Positions 1-11,001 of a stretch of 64,000 bases of DNA are shown here, piece by piece. The notes below the pieces were generated by a model. The model ran no database searches. It saw nothing but the letters and a program-made list of their open reading frames with translations, and was not told where the DNA came from. The stretch is from assembly GCF_001988955.1 (NCBI RefSeq), contig NZ_CP014263.1, positions 5,312,501-5,376,500 on the forward strand. Direction: 5' to 3'. Made by a program: the position numbers and the translations under genes. How positions within the stretch are numbered: position 1 is the stretch's first letter; each line of letters opens with the position of its first letter. Source of the stretch: Spirosoma montaniterrae (GTDB lineage: Bacteria > Bacteroidota > Bacteroidia > Cytophagales > Spirosomataceae).

Positions 1-1912
<1,912 letters not shown>

Positions 1913-2035
1913 GGTTTGTGGCAGGTTGAGGGGCAGGTGGTTGGCGGGGTTTGGTTATGGATTTCTTTCTGTAGGGTAAAAGACAAGCAGGTACGGCGAT
2001 AGCGCAGGGATGCGGTATCGGCAGAAGAGCAAAGA
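1913..2035 (+). other. 23S-5S internal transcribed spacer
   Basis: About 120 bases separate the 23S 3' end from the 5S gene. No tRNA fold is visible. The spacer should be removed during rRNA processing. Confidence 0.6.
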
Positions 2036-2155
2036 GTCAGGCTGGTGCTGGTCGGGCGGGTGCACACCTCTATCCATTCCGCACAGAGCCGTTAAGCCCC
2101 GTACTGCCGATGGTACTGCCGTCACAGGTGGGAGAGTAGGTAGGTGCCACCTGAC
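2036..2155 (+). rRNA. rrf: 5S ribosomal RNA
   Basis: The 120-base segment starts GTCAGG and ends CCTGAC, which pair as the terminal helix. Inside are typical 5S blocks: CACACCTCTATCCATTCCG, ACAGAGCCGTTAAGCCC, CCGATGGTACTGC and GTGGGAGAGTAGGTAGGTGCC. It follows the 23S gene as the last gene of an rRNA operon. Confidence 0.95.
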
Positions 2156-2186
2156 TTTTTTTAGGATTGGGTCGAGTACCCGGCAA

Positions 2187-2215
2187 AGCGAGCTGATTCA
2201 GCTCGCTTTTTTTTG
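2187..2215 (+). terminator. Rho-independent terminator of the rRNA operon
   Basis: AGCGAGCTGA and TCAGCTCGCT form a 10-bp inverted repeat with a single central base. Because the loop must open, the effective stem is about 8 bp. It is followed by eight T residues. It lies 31 bases after the 5S gene. The following stretch up to 2384 is AT-rich and holds only a candidate promoter. Confidence 0.9.
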
Positions 2216-2329
2216 TTTATAGCTATTCTGAGAAGCATCTACTTTTATATAATCAGTATAACAGACATTTTTACCTGTTTCTTTAGTGATTAAGTTCCAT
2301 GAATTAGACAATCCAATCATCGATTGTTA

Positions 2330-2337
2330 TACATTTG
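2330..2337 (+). promoter_or_regulatory. Candidate -7 promoter element for the gluconate-dehydrogenase-like pair
   Basis: TACATTTG matches the Bacteroidota -7 consensus TAnnTTTG and lies 47 bases before the ATG at 2385. No clear -33 TTTG is visible at the expected spacing. Confidence 0.35.
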
Positions 2338-2384
2338 TAATCCTTACATTCGTTTTATTTGAAAGCTAACTTTATCGTGTAATC

Positions 2385-3023
2385 ATGAACAGAAGAGACG
2401 CCTTAATGCGGGTTGCCATGCTGGCGGGGGCAACTGTATCGCTGCCTGCGCTGGCTGATACGCTCGAAGCTTCAGCGGCCCAGCGCGTTCTTACTGGTAA
2501 ACCAGTTTTGTTTACGGCTGATCAGGACGCTACGGTGGCGGAATTGGCCGAAACAATTATTCCGACAACCTCTACGCCCGGTGCAAAGGCCGCTAAGGTG
2601 AATGAAATCATTGATGTGATTCTGAAAGACTGTTACAAACAGGAAGATCAGCAACGATTCCTCGATGGGTTGACGCAGACGAACAAACTCAGTCAGGAGA
2701 CATATGCGAAGGCATTTGTACAATTGGACCCGACTCAACGCATTGACATAGTCAAAAAACTGGAGGCTGATGCCAAACGGCAAATTGCTGAGATGAACAG
2801 CGCGAAGGCCGCTGCAAAAGTAGAAGGTGGGCAGGCTGATTTGCAGGTCCCTGACGCTAAAAAACGTTATACGCCCTTCTTTACTATGTTGAAGGATTTA
2901 ACGCTGACGGGGTACTTCACGTCGGAAGTTGGCGCAACACAAGCGTTAGAGTATGTAGCCGTTCCGGGACGTTATGAGGGTTGTGTACCTCTGAAACCTG
3001 GCCAGAAAGCGTGGGCAATCTAA
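2385..3023 (+). CDS. Gluconate 2-dehydrogenase subunit 3 family protein
   Basis: The 212-residue protein begins MNRRDALMRVAMLAG, a twin-arginine-like export signal (RRD followed by a hydrophobic stretch). The mature part matches the gluconate 2-dehydrogenase small subunit family, with the family-type segment TVAELAETIIPTTSTPGAKA near residues 47-66. The family usually escorts a GMC flavoprotein through the Tat pathway and supports electron transfer in the periplasm. The GMC gene follows after 96 bases on the same strand, so the two probably form one complex. No cytochrome c subunit lies beside them. The true substrate is unknown; the family name reflects homology only. Confidence 0.85.
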   Translation: MNRRDALMRVAMLAGATVSLPALADTLEASAAQRVLTGKPVLFTADQDATVAELAETIIPTTSTPGAKAAKVNEIIDVILKDCYKQEDQQRFLDGLTQTNKLSQETYAKAFVQLDPTQRIDIVKKLEADAKRQIAEMNSAKAAAKVEGGQADLQVPDAKKRYTPFFTMLKDLTLTGYFTSEVGATQALEYVAVPGRYEGCVPLKPGQKAWAI

Positions 3024-3119
3024 ATCGGTAGTTGTGACGTTATCAGGTTTTATAGTATGCCGTGCGACACGATAACTATACAAACCTGTGATGTTAAAAC
3101 ACTATAACTTTTTTATAGG

Positions 3120-4838
3120 ATGAATCTAAATATCGACGCAAAAAAAGATATGACCTACGACGCTATCGTTGTAGGGTCAGGTATTTCGGGCGGTTGGGCA
3201 GCTAAAGAATTAACTCAGAAGGGTTTGAAAGTGCTGATGCTGGAACGGGGGCGCGATGTGAAACACATTGAAGGCTATCCGACAGCAACAAATAATCCCT
3301 GGGATTTTCCACATCGGGGGCGCGTTACTGTGCAGGCGGCTGAAGAATACTGGGCCAACATGCGTACAGGCTACACTGCCAATGAAGAGTGGCGGCATTT
3401 TTTTGAAAACGATAAGGAACACCCTTATCTGGAGAAACGAAAAGTTGATTGGATTCGCGGCTACCATGTTGGGGGTCGCTCGTTGATGTGGGGGCGGCAA
3501 AGCTACCGCTGGAATAAAGAAGATTTTCTGGCGAATGCTAAAGAAGGGGTTGGTATCGACTGGCCGATTCGTTACGAAGATCTCGCACCGTGGTACACAT
3601 ATGTTGAAACATTTGCCGGTATATCAGGTAATAAAGACGGTCTGGATGTCTTGCCCGATGGTAACTTCCTGCCCGCCATGCAAATGAATTGCGTGGAGAA
3701 AGAGGTAAAAGCTCGGGTCGAAAAAGCGTTTGGAAAACGTAAAATTACGATAGGTAGAACCGCCCACCTTACCGATCCTAAGCAAATACACTATGATTTG
3801 GGCCGGGCGGCATGTCAGTTCCGTAATCAGTGTATGCGTGGTTGCCCGTATGGAGCTTACTTTAGTACACAGTCAGCTACCCTCCCGGCAGCCGTGAAAA
3901 CCGGTCGGTTAACGCTACGCCCCGACTCGATTGTATCGGAAGTATTGTATGATGAAAAGAAAGGGAAAGCAACCGGGGTTCGGGTTGTTGACCAAAACAC
4001 GAAGCAGGTACGCGAGTACTACGCCCGGATTATCTTTCTGAATGCATCGGCGTTTGCCAGTACGTATATTCTGATGAACTCCAAATCGAGCCGGTTTCCG
4101 AACGGAATGGGGAACGAATCTGATCAACTGGGCCGTAATATAATGGATCACCACCTCGCTGCCGGCGCATCAGGTACATTTGAGGGCTTGGAGGATCAGT
4201 ATTATTACGGACGCCGGGCTAACGGGATCTATATTCCACGTTATCGAAACTGGAACGGCGATAAGCGGGATTACCTGCGTGGTTTTGGTTATCAGGGCGG
4301 GGCGAGTCGGGCTGGCTGGAGCCGGGGTAACGGCATGGAAGGATTTGGTGCTGATTTCAAAGAAAATCTTACCAAACCCGGCCCCTGGACGATGGGTATC
4401 GGTGGTTTTGGCGAAATGCTGCCCGATCCAAATAACCGTATGACCCTTTCGCCCGACCAAAAAGACAAATGGGGCTTACCCGTTATTGTGTTCGATGCCG
4501 CCTATGGCGAAAACGAGCATAAAATGCGGCAGGATATGATGAACGACGCGGCTGAAATGCTGGAAGCGGCTGGCGTGAAAAACGTTACACCTTATAATGA
4601 CAAGACAAAAAATCCGGGCATCGGTATTCACGAAATGGGTACGGCAAGGATGGGGCGTGACCCCAAAACGTCGGTGCTGAATGCTCATAATCAATTGCAT
4701 ACGGTGAAAAACGTATTTAATACCGACGGTGCCTGTATGACTTCAGCTTCCTGTGTGAATCCATCGCTGACATACATGGCCCTGACGGCTCGCGCGGCTG
4801 ACTTTGCAGTCAAAGAGATGAAGAAAGGAAATCTTTGA
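3120..4838 (+). CDS. GMC family oxidoreductase (gluconate-dehydrogenase-like flavoprotein)
   Basis: This 572-residue flavoprotein has an N-terminal FAD dinucleotide-binding motif, VVGSGISGGWAAKEL, at about residues 17-31. The C-terminus has the GMC pattern: HEMGTARMG near 505-513, then NTDGACMTSASCVNPSLT with the conserved Asn and Ser around 540-555. A middle Cys-containing stretch (CQFRNQCMRGCPYGAYF) is typical of the sugar and alcohol dehydrogenase subgroup. The protein lacks its own signal peptide, so it is probably exported folded with the Tat-tagged small subunit encoded just upstream. It would oxidise a sugar or polyol and pass electrons to the respiratory chain; the substrate cannot be read from sequence. 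Confidence 0.9.
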   Translation: MNLNIDAKKDMTYDAIVVGSGISGGWAAKELTQKGLKVLMLERGRDVKHIEGYPTATNNPWDFPHRGRVTVQAAEEYWANMRTGYTANEEWRHFFENDKEHPYLEKRKVDWIRGYHVGGRSLMWGRQSYRWNKEDFLANAKEGVGIDWPIRYEDLAPWYTYVETFAGISGNKDGLDVLPDGNFLPAMQMNCVEKEVKARVEKAFGKRKITIGRTAHLTDPKQIHYDLGRAACQFRNQCMRGCPYGAYFSTQSATLPAAVKTGRLTLRPDSIVSEVLYDEKKGKATGVRVVDQNTKQVREYYARIIFLNASAFASTYILMNSKSSRFPNGMGNESDQLGRNIMDHHLAAGASGTFEGLEDQYYYGRRANGIYIPRYRNWNGDKRDYLRGFGYQGGASRAGWSRGNGMEGFGADFKENLTKPGPWTMGIGGFGEMLPDPNNRMTLSPDQKDKWGLPVIVFDAAYGENEHKMRQDMMNDAAEMLEAAGVKNVTPYNDKTKNPGIGIHEMGTARMGRDPKTSVLNAHNQLHTVKNVFNTDGACMTSASCVNPSLTYMALTARAADFAVKEMKKGNL

Positions 4839-4862
4839 ACATTGGGAGTTTAATATGTACTA

Positions 4863-4897
4863 AAAATAGGCCGTTAGCAGCGGCCTATTTTGATTTT
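4863..4897 (+). terminator. Rho-independent terminator after the GMC gene
   Basis: AAAATAGGCCG and CGGCCTATTTT pair perfectly over 11 bp with loop TTAGCAG, followed by a T-rich tract. It lies 24 bases after the stop codon. Confidence 0.8.
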
Positions 4898-4992
4898 TAA
4901 GGCCAGATAACGAAAAATAATAACTAAAATCTAACATTTCTATAGAGTAAGTGTTTAGTATATGACAAGGTTAAAAATAACTTACTCAACAA

Positions 4993-5529
4993 ATGAAAAA
5001 AATCATAATGATGGGCTGGATGCTGGTAGCTGGCATAGCCCTCAACGCAAACGCACAAACTACAAACTCTGGTACAACAACCGGCTCTGGCTCAACTGGA
5101 ACAACGACGGGGACGTACTCTAATGGCACGAACACCGGAACAAACACCGGCACCTACCAGACTCAGCCACCGACAACAAACTCGGGTACAATGCAGCAGG
5201 GTACTACCACCGGTCAAACCCAGCCTCCTACCACCAATTCGGGTACGATGCAGCAGGGCACAGGCACAACCGGTACAGGTAGCCAATATAATAATGCCGG
5301 AACAGGAAACTCGTCGAGTAGTACAAATTCGGTGAATGACCGCACCTCAACAGGTACATACTCAACCGGCACCGGGTCAATGCAAAATGGTTCAACCACG
5401 CGCACCAACGACTCGATGAACACAACCGACCGGACTAACACCGGATCGACAGGAAACACAAATCGACGGACGAAAAGCAGAAATAGCAACTCGTCGACCA
5501 CAACAACGACCAATCCACCAAGAAAGTAA
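4993..5529 (+). CDS. Secreted Thr/Ser/Asn/Gly-rich low-complexity protein
   Basis: The 178-residue product starts with a clear signal peptide (MKKIIMMGWMLVAGIALNANAQ, cleavage probably after NAQ). The rest is almost entirely Thr, Ser, Asn, Gly and Gln with no recognisable domain. A 14-residue unit QPPTTNSGTMQQGT occurs twice in tandem (about residues 58-71 and 77-90), and NTGTYS-like units recur. The C-terminus turns basic (RRTKSRNSN, PPRK). It is a single-gene unit between two terminators. The likely role is a surface or periplasmic unstructured protein; no specific function can be given. Confidence 0.75.
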   Translation: MKKIIMMGWMLVAGIALNANAQTTNSGTTTGSGSTGTTTGTYSNGTNTGTNTGTYQTQPPTTNSGTMQQGTTTGQTQPPTTNSGTMQQGTGTTGTGSQYNNAGTGNSSSSTNSVNDRTSTGTYSTGTGSMQNGSTTRTNDSMNTTDRTNTGSTGNTNRRTKSRNSNSSTTTTTNPPRK

Positions 5530-5544
5530 TTGGTGATTGATAAG

Positions 5545-5587
5545 AAGAAGGGAACCGACTTGCAAAAGGTCGGTTCCCTTCTTTTTT
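5545..5587 (+). terminator. Rho-independent terminator
   Basis: AAGAAGGGAACCGAC (5545-5559) pairs perfectly with GTCGGTTCCCTTCTT (5569-5583), loop TTGCAAAAG, followed by TTTT. It begins 16 bases after the stop of the low-complexity gene. The rest of the gap to 5845 is AT-rich and shows no gene or clear promoter. Confidence 0.9.
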
Positions 5588-5845
5588 GTATGTATAACTA
5601 TAATCAGATAAGTTAAACTGTTTTTTTATAAGTTTTTGTTCAGTGTATCTACTCCGAGAGAATGGCATGATTTGTGCGGAAAATGGCACCACCCAGTGAT
5701 ATAAAATAAATGGACTGTTTACACATTTCTACATACAGATTTACGGGTAGAATTAGCGGAAAAAGACTACGACTTCGTTAGAGTTGATTAAACGCTAAAG
5801 GCTTGGCATGAATTTCGTCAGCTATCTGATGATTTCAGATATACT

Positions 5846-7558
5846 ATGACAAGACGACTACCAGCTAAATTTATTTATCGGTATGCATGGTTAGTTGGTG
5901 GCCTACTAATCAGCATATCGGCTTTGGGTAGTTCGGGGGTGGTGGCTGATACATGCATTCATCCGCAACCACCGCTTATCAAGGGTAGTGGTACGGCCAT
6001 TTGCCAGGATGAGCCGGTAACGCTCCGTGCGACCAATTGTGATGGAACGGTAGTTTGGTCGAATGGTGAAGTAGGTAATTCAATTACGGTTCGCCCTCAG
6101 CAAACAACCCGATATACGGCTATTTGCCGTGCCCAGTTGGGGTGCATTAGCTGTTTTGCCGACGTTTGGACTATCACCGTAAATACGCCTTTGGCACCTG
6201 TTGTTGTGGCATCGGCGGCTACCGTTTGCCCAGAGTCAGTGGTTTCATTGACCGCAACAAATTGTTCGGGTACAGTTCGCTGGCTCGACCAAAACGCAAC
6301 GGGCGCAGTTTGGCAGGGGCAACTTCGGCAAACAACAACATTTCGGGCAGTATGCGACTATAAGAATTGTCTCAGCAGTCCATCGTTGCCAGTGTCGGTG
6401 CAAACGGCAGCGCCCGCAACGCCTGTTGTTTCAGTAGACAAGAACGCTGTTTGCGCCGGGCAACCTGTTCGGCTCACAGCATTGGGGTGTTCAGGCGTAG
6501 TGCGTTGGTCAGATGGTGGCATCGGACAAACACGCACAGTATCGCCTGATAAAAATACAACTTACCGGGCGTTGTGTGAGTTGGGAAACTGCCGGAGTGA
6601 TAGTTCGCTGGCGCGGTATGTATCGGTCAATGCAACTACGTTATCGCTCCCCCAACAAACAGAGTTAACAAATCGCTGCCCGTTCCAAACCGCTGATTTG
6701 ACGCGGTCAATCGACAGTCAGATTATCGGAAATTCCATTACATCGTACCTGTTTAAGAAAGAAGCTTTTCTGAGTAGCGATGATGTACAATCGCCGGGAG
6801 CTGCACTGGCCGGGGTGTATTACGTCTTCGGGCGCACTGCCGATGGGTGTTATACTGAGCCAATGGCCGTGACGGTTCGCATAGATGCCTGTCAGAATAG
6901 TATATCACCTTGCATGAGTAATCCGGCTACCGTAGTGGCTCGTATCGATTCGATGAACTGGTCTAAGGGCGTTGTGTATGTACGGGGTAAACTGGGCGGG
7001 TCGGCTGAGCGAGCCAGTTGGCAGAGCAGCGGGGGCGGTTTATTTACAGACACCGGGCTGCAAACGCGCTACTTGTTGTCGGAAATTGACCGACAGCGCG
7101 GGACTGTGGCGTTTACGCTAACGGTTGCCGACCCCGATGGTACTGGTCCATGTGTTGGTGCAACAGATCAACTAACCGCCGTTAGAGCAGAATCGTCGCG
7201 TTTGTTGACAGAAGCAGGTAAGCAGATAACGGACAAGTTAACGTCTGGAGCGGTTGTGGCTGTTGATGAGAGTGGGGAAGGCGTTTTTATTCCAGAGGGT
7301 TTCTCGCCCAATGGCGATGGTATTCACGACCGTTTTGTGATACAGCGCGTACCACCAGACGTAGTTATTCGGCTGGAGGTGTATAACCGCTGGGGGCATC
7401 GCGTGTACATGAATAACGCCTATGAAAATGACTGGGATGGTACTACAAATCAGGTATCGACCGGGACCGGACAGAGTCTGCCCGATGGAACGTACTACTA
7501 TCAGGTGCGTTTGAGCGATGGGCGTGAGTTTGCGCGGTTCTTAACGTTGGCACGCTAA
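5846..7558 (+). CDS. T9SS type B sorting domain protein with Ig-like repeats
   Basis: This 570-residue secreted protein has an N-terminal signal peptide (residues 1-35) and three Cys-containing Ig-like or PKD-like repeats of about 80 residues. Each repeat carries a motif of the type VCPESVVSLTATNCSGTVRW. The C-terminal 90 residues are a gliding-motility-associated (type B) T9SS sorting domain: FIPEGFSPNGDGIHD, VYNRWGHRVY, YENDWDG, LPDGTYYYQV. Such proteins cross the outer membrane through T9SS and become surface-attached. The following gene encodes a PorE-like protein, an arrangement often seen with a PorP/SprF gene as well, which is absent here. The ligand or role of the repeats is unknown. 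Confidence 0.88.
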   Translation: MTRRLPAKFIYRYAWLVGGLLISISALGSSGVVADTCIHPQPPLIKGSGTAICQDEPVTLRATNCDGTVVWSNGEVGNSITVRPQQTTRYTAICRAQLGCISCFADVWTITVNTPLAPVVVASAATVCPESVVSLTATNCSGTVRWLDQNATGAVWQGQLRQTTTFRAVCDYKNCLSSPSLPVSVQTAAPATPVVSVDKNAVCAGQPVRLTALGCSGVVRWSDGGIGQTRTVSPDKNTTYRALCELGNCRSDSSLARYVSVNATTLSLPQQTELTNRCPFQTADLTRSIDSQIIGNSITSYLFKKEAFLSSDDVQSPGAALAGVYYVFGRTADGCYTEPMAVTVRIDACQNSISPCMSNPATVVARIDSMNWSKGVVYVRGKLGGSAERASWQSSGGGLFTDTGLQTRYLLSEIDRQRGTVAFTLTVADPDGTGPCVGATDQLTAVRAESSRLLTEAGKQITDKLTSGAVVAVDESGEGVFIPEGFSPNGDGIHDRFVIQRVPPDVVIRLEVYNRWGHRVYMNNAYENDWDGTTNQVSTGTGQSLPDGTYYYQVRLSDGREFARFLTLAR

Positions 7559-7633
7559 AGAAGCAGCAATGATTGACCAGACCATTCGTTGGAGAGTGTA
7601 AAACTACTGACAAAGTGGAGTAATAAGACGCCG

Positions 7634-10078
7634 ATGCGTAATTATTGGACGAAAGGGATCGTAGTTTGTATGCTGTGTTTAAGCTGCCTGACAGCTTCGG
7701 CACAGATCGACTCGTTGTTGCAGCAGGCCGACCGTCTGCTGGGCTGGAAAGCGTATGGCCGGGCAATTGATGCATATACACAGCTACTTACTGAACAGAG
7801 CGATCAGCTCACGCCCGCTCAGAAAGCAACGGCGCAGGGCCGGTTGGCCTATGCCTACCAACAAGTGGGCGATGGTAGTAAAGCCGAGCGCTACTATCGG
7901 GAAGCTCTTGCGAACAGCCCTGCCGAAGACCCCCAACAAATACTCCAGTTTGCCAAGACCTTAGCCAGTAACGGTAAATTTCAGGAAGCACAGCGGCAAT
8001 TTGAACGATACCAAAAACTGAAAGAAGCAGCTCCCTCCCGGCGTCCGTCGCCAGTGCCTACCGAATCGGCGGGCGGTAGCGAACGCAGCGAGTCAGTGCG
8101 TTATCGGCTCGACTATCTGGCCCTGAACTCAAAACGGGAAGATTTTAGTCCGGCTTTTTATCAGGATGGGTTAGTCTATGTATCGGGGCTGAAAGGTAAC
8201 GCCACTATCGAAACCACCGGCAGCGGGGGCGGAGCCGGTTATCTCAATCTGGTGTATGCACCAGACCGGCGAGCCTTAAAAGCCAGTAGTATTATCAATG
8301 CCGATGGCAGTACCAGCACGGTTCCCAGAGAACGCTCCCGCTCCGAGCGAACCGTCGGCAATGACCATTATACGCGCCCGACTCCCAATGATTCTTACAC
8401 AGTGCCTAATTTTGACGCGGGCGTTAATATTGCCGCCGGGTTGGGCTATTCTCCACGGCCTATCGACCCCGTTCGCGAGTTCAGTAAAAGCCTTAACTCG
8501 CGTTATCATGAAGGCCCGGCTACATTCTCGCGCGATGGATCACGAATTATTTTTACCCGAAATAATTACAATGAAGGCCGCGCCCGGAAAAGTGCAGAGG
8601 GGGTTAATAAACTAAAACTATATACGGCTCGCCAGCAAAACGGCACATGGGTCGATATTGAAGAACTCCCGTTTAACAATGACGAATATTCGGTGGGGCA
8701 TCCTACACTGAGCCGCGACGAGCAGTTGTTATATTTTGCGTCTGACATGCCCGGCGGTTTTGGCGGTACTGATATTTACGTAAGCAAATGGCAGAATGGA
8801 GAGTGGGGAAAGCCTCTTAACCTCGGCGAAGCAATCAATACAAAAGGTAATGAACTGTTTCCGTTCGTTGACGACGCCGGAAATCTTTACTTTTCAACCG
8901 ACGGACGCCGGGGAATGGGCGAATTAGATATCTTCTTTGCTTCGGTAGTCGGCGGAACCCGCGTACAGAGTGTTCAGCATCTGGACGCGCCTATTAACTC
9001 TCCCCAGGATGATTTCGGATTGATTACCGATGCCACTCGCCAGGGCGGTTATTTTAGCAGCAATCGGCGCGAAGGCAACGACGACATTTATCGATTCGTG
9101 CGCGAAAGTTCATTGTTTGGTTGCCGCGACCTGACCATCCGGCTATACGACACCCAGAACGACCTGCCGTTAGACAGCGTAACCGTGATAGCCAAAGCGC
9201 GGGGCGAGGGCCGGGCCGATCAAACGCTCGTGACCGACGTAAACGGCTATATTCAGCTTTGCTTAGAAGCCAACAACGATTTCACGTTCCAGGCCAGCCG
9301 CGATGGGTACGTAAACTCGACCGTTGGTTTCTCGACCCGCAACTTAACCGACGACCAGCCGAGCCAGCTTGAAATGGGCATGTTTAAGCCCACTATCATA
9401 ATGGATACTGTAACGACCTACGTCGAACCAGCCGGGCCGCTCACCCGCTCACGGGTGCGCGGAGTGGTGTTGAGCGAACGCGACCGTAGACCGCTCGAAG
9501 GCGTAACGGTTCGGCTTCGCAACGACTGCGACCGTAGCCAGCGCGAGTATGTAACAGGGGCCGACGGTCGGTATGTATTTGATCTGGTAGAAGGCTGTGA
9601 TTATACACTGATAGCCTCCAAAGCCGCTTTTGGAACGAATACGAATCGAATAAAACGATTGCCCAAAAAAGCGAAACCTAAAGAATTGTCGGCTGATTTG
9701 CGCATGTTAAGCGTGGGAGACGTGGTTACGATTGACAATATTTACTACGACTTTGGCGGCTACAACCTGCGTCCCGATGCCGCCCGCGAATTAGATAAGA
9801 TGGTGGCGACCATGCAAAAATATCCGACCCTTATTATCGAGATCCGGTCGCATACCGACAGCCGGGGCGACGCGGCCCGGAACAAAGCCCTGTCGGAGCA
9901 GCGGGCCAGGTCAGTTGCCAGTTATCTGGCAGCGAAGGGAATCAGCCGCAAACGCATGACCGCTATTGGTATGGGCGAATCGCAGTTAGTAAATAACTGT
10001 ACCGACGACGTGATCTGCACGGAGGCCGAACATCAGCGCAACCGCCGAACTGAATTCCGGGTGGTCGAAATTAAGTGA
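7634..10078 (+). CDS. OmpA family protein with TPR, PD40 and carboxypeptidase-regulatory domains (PorE-like)
   Basis: The ATG at 7634 gives MRNYWTKGIVVCMLCLSCLTASAQ, a good signal peptide, and is preferred over an upstream in-frame TTG at 7589. The 814-residue protein then has a TPR-like helical region (about 20-135), WD40-like PD40 beta-propeller repeats (about 150-480; HPTLSRDEQLLYFASD, GGTDIYVSKW), two carboxypeptidase-regulatory-like beta domains (about 500-690), and a C-terminal OmpA peptidoglycan-binding domain (IEIRSHTDSRGDAARNKALS, QRNRRTEFRV). This architecture matches PorE of the T9SS, which anchors the machinery to peptidoglycan. No lipobox Cys at the cleavage site was recognised. 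It sits 75 bases after the type B cargo gene. Confidence 0.87.
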   Translation: MRNYWTKGIVVCMLCLSCLTASAQIDSLLQQADRLLGWKAYGRAIDAYTQLLTEQSDQLTPAQKATAQGRLAYAYQQVGDGSKAERYYREALANSPAEDPQQILQFAKTLASNGKFQEAQRQFERYQKLKEAAPSRRPSPVPTESAGGSERSESVRYRLDYLALNSKREDFSPAFYQDGLVYVSGLKGNATIETTGSGGGAGYLNLVYAPDRRALKASSIINADGSTSTVPRERSRSERTVGNDHYTRPTPNDSYTVPNFDAGVNIAAGLGYSPRPIDPVREFSKSLNSRYHEGPATFSRDGSRIIFTRNNYNEGRARKSAEGVNKLKLYTARQQNGTWVDIEELPFNNDEYSVGHPTLSRDEQLLYFASDMPGGFGGTDIYVSKWQNGEWGKPLNLGEAINTKGNELFPFVDDAGNLYFSTDGRRGMGELDIFFASVVGGTRVQSVQHLDAPINSPQDDFGLITDATRQGGYFSSNRREGNDDIYRFVRESSLFGCRDLTIRLYDTQNDLPLDSVTVIAKARGEGRADQTLVTDVNGYIQLCLEANNDFTFQASRDGYVNSTVGFSTRNLTDDQPSQLEMGMFKPTIIMDTVTTYVEPAGPLTRSRVRGVVLSERDRRPLEGVTVRLRNDCDRSQREYVTGADGRYVFDLVEGCDYTLIASKAAFGTNTNRIKRLPKKAKPKELSADLRMLSVGDVVTIDNIYYDFGGYNLRPDAARELDKMVATMQKYPTLIIEIRSHTDSRGDAARNKALSEQRARSVASYLAAKGISRKRMTAIGMGESQLVNNCTDDVICTEAEHQRNRRTEFRVVEIK

Positions 10079-10164
10079 AAAGTGAAAAATGAAGCATGAA
10101 AAGTGAGAATACTCGCGGCTATCCCGTATTTTTCACTTTTCACTTTTCACTTTTCACTTTTCAC
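10075..10164. repeat. Iterated-unit hairpin, AGTGAAAA type
   Basis: The left arm (10075-10112) is a degenerate run of GTGAAAA units; the right arm (10126-10164) is a near-perfect run of TTTTCAC units. They pair over about 38 bp around a 13-base loop. The left arm begins within the stop codon of the OmpA gene and the right arm ends one base before the likely ispE start at 10166. Confidence 0.85.
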
Positions 10165-10165
10165 G

Positions 10166-10996
10166 TTGATTATTTTCCCCAACGCAAAAATCAACCTCGG
10201 CCTGCGTATAATCGAAAAGCGGCCCGACGGTTTTCATAATCTGCAATCGTGCTTTTACCCGGTCGGCTGGAACGACGTGCTGGAGATAATTCCTGCCGAA
10301 ACGTTTCAATTTAGCAGCAGCGGACTCCCCATTCCGGGCGACGATTCGACGAACGTAACCAATAACCTGTGCGTTCGGGCGTATAAACTGCTAAACGCCG
10401 ATTTTGATTTGCCCCCCGTACACATCCACCTGCACAAAGTGGTGCCTATTGGTGCCGGGCTGGGCGGTGGCTCGGCAGATGCAGCTTTTGCCCTCCGGGT
10501 ATTGAATGAGCGTTTTTCGCTTGGGCTACACGTTGATGCACTGGAAAACTACGCCCGTCAGTTGGGTAGCGACTGTGCGTTTTTTGTTCAGAATAAACCT
10601 GTTTATTGTCTCGAAAAGGGCGACGTGTTCGAGCCGATTGCGATTGACCTGACTGGCTTTCACATCATGCTGGTGTATCCTAATCTGGCGATTTCTACTG
10701 CGGAGGCTTACGCCCGTGTGCGACCTCATCTGCCCGAAACCCCGCTGCGGACGCACCTGCTGGCCCCGGTCGAAACCTGGCGAGAAACCGTTCGTAACGA
10801 TTTTGAGGATAGTCTGTTTCCGGCGTACCCCGTGCTGGCCCACATCAAACAGCAACTCTATGAAGCAGGTGCCATATATGCCAGCATGAGCGGCTCAGGG
10901 TCAACGTTATATGGTCTGTTTCACGCACCGGTCGAAACGCCAAACCAATTTTCGGCCTACCGCGTTTGGAAAGGAAGGCTACAGACCGTGAACTGA
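10166..10996 (+). CDS. ispE: 4-diphosphocytidyl-2-C-methyl-D-erythritol kinase
   Basis: IspE phosphorylates CDP-methylerythritol at the 2-hydroxyl, the fourth step of the MEP isoprenoid pathway, in the cytoplasm. The GHMP-kinase signature is clear: NAKINLGL at the N-terminus, the ATP-binding glycine-rich loop PIGAGLGGGSADAA near residue 90, and the C-terminal SGSGSTLYGLF. A longer frame opens at GTG 10103, but its first 21 codons translate the hairpin repeat (a Phe/Ser/Leu/Thr-rich run). The TTG at 10166, directly before IIFPNAKINLGL, is therefore the likelier start and gives 276 residues, a normal size. The next gene begins 5 bases after its stop. Confidence 0.93.
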   Translation: MIIFPNAKINLGLRIIEKRPDGFHNLQSCFYPVGWNDVLEIIPAETFQFSSSGLPIPGDDSTNVTNNLCVRAYKLLNADFDLPPVHIHLHKVVPIGAGLGGGSADAAFALRVLNERFSLGLHVDALENYARQLGSDCAFFVQNKPVYCLEKGDVFEPIAIDLTGFHIMLVYPNLAISTAEAYARVRPHLPETPLRTHLLAPVETWRETVRNDFEDSLFPAYPVLAHIKQQLYEAGAIYASMSGSGSTLYGLFHAPVETPNQFSAYRVWKGRLQTVN

Positions 10997-11001
10997 TTTC
11001 G

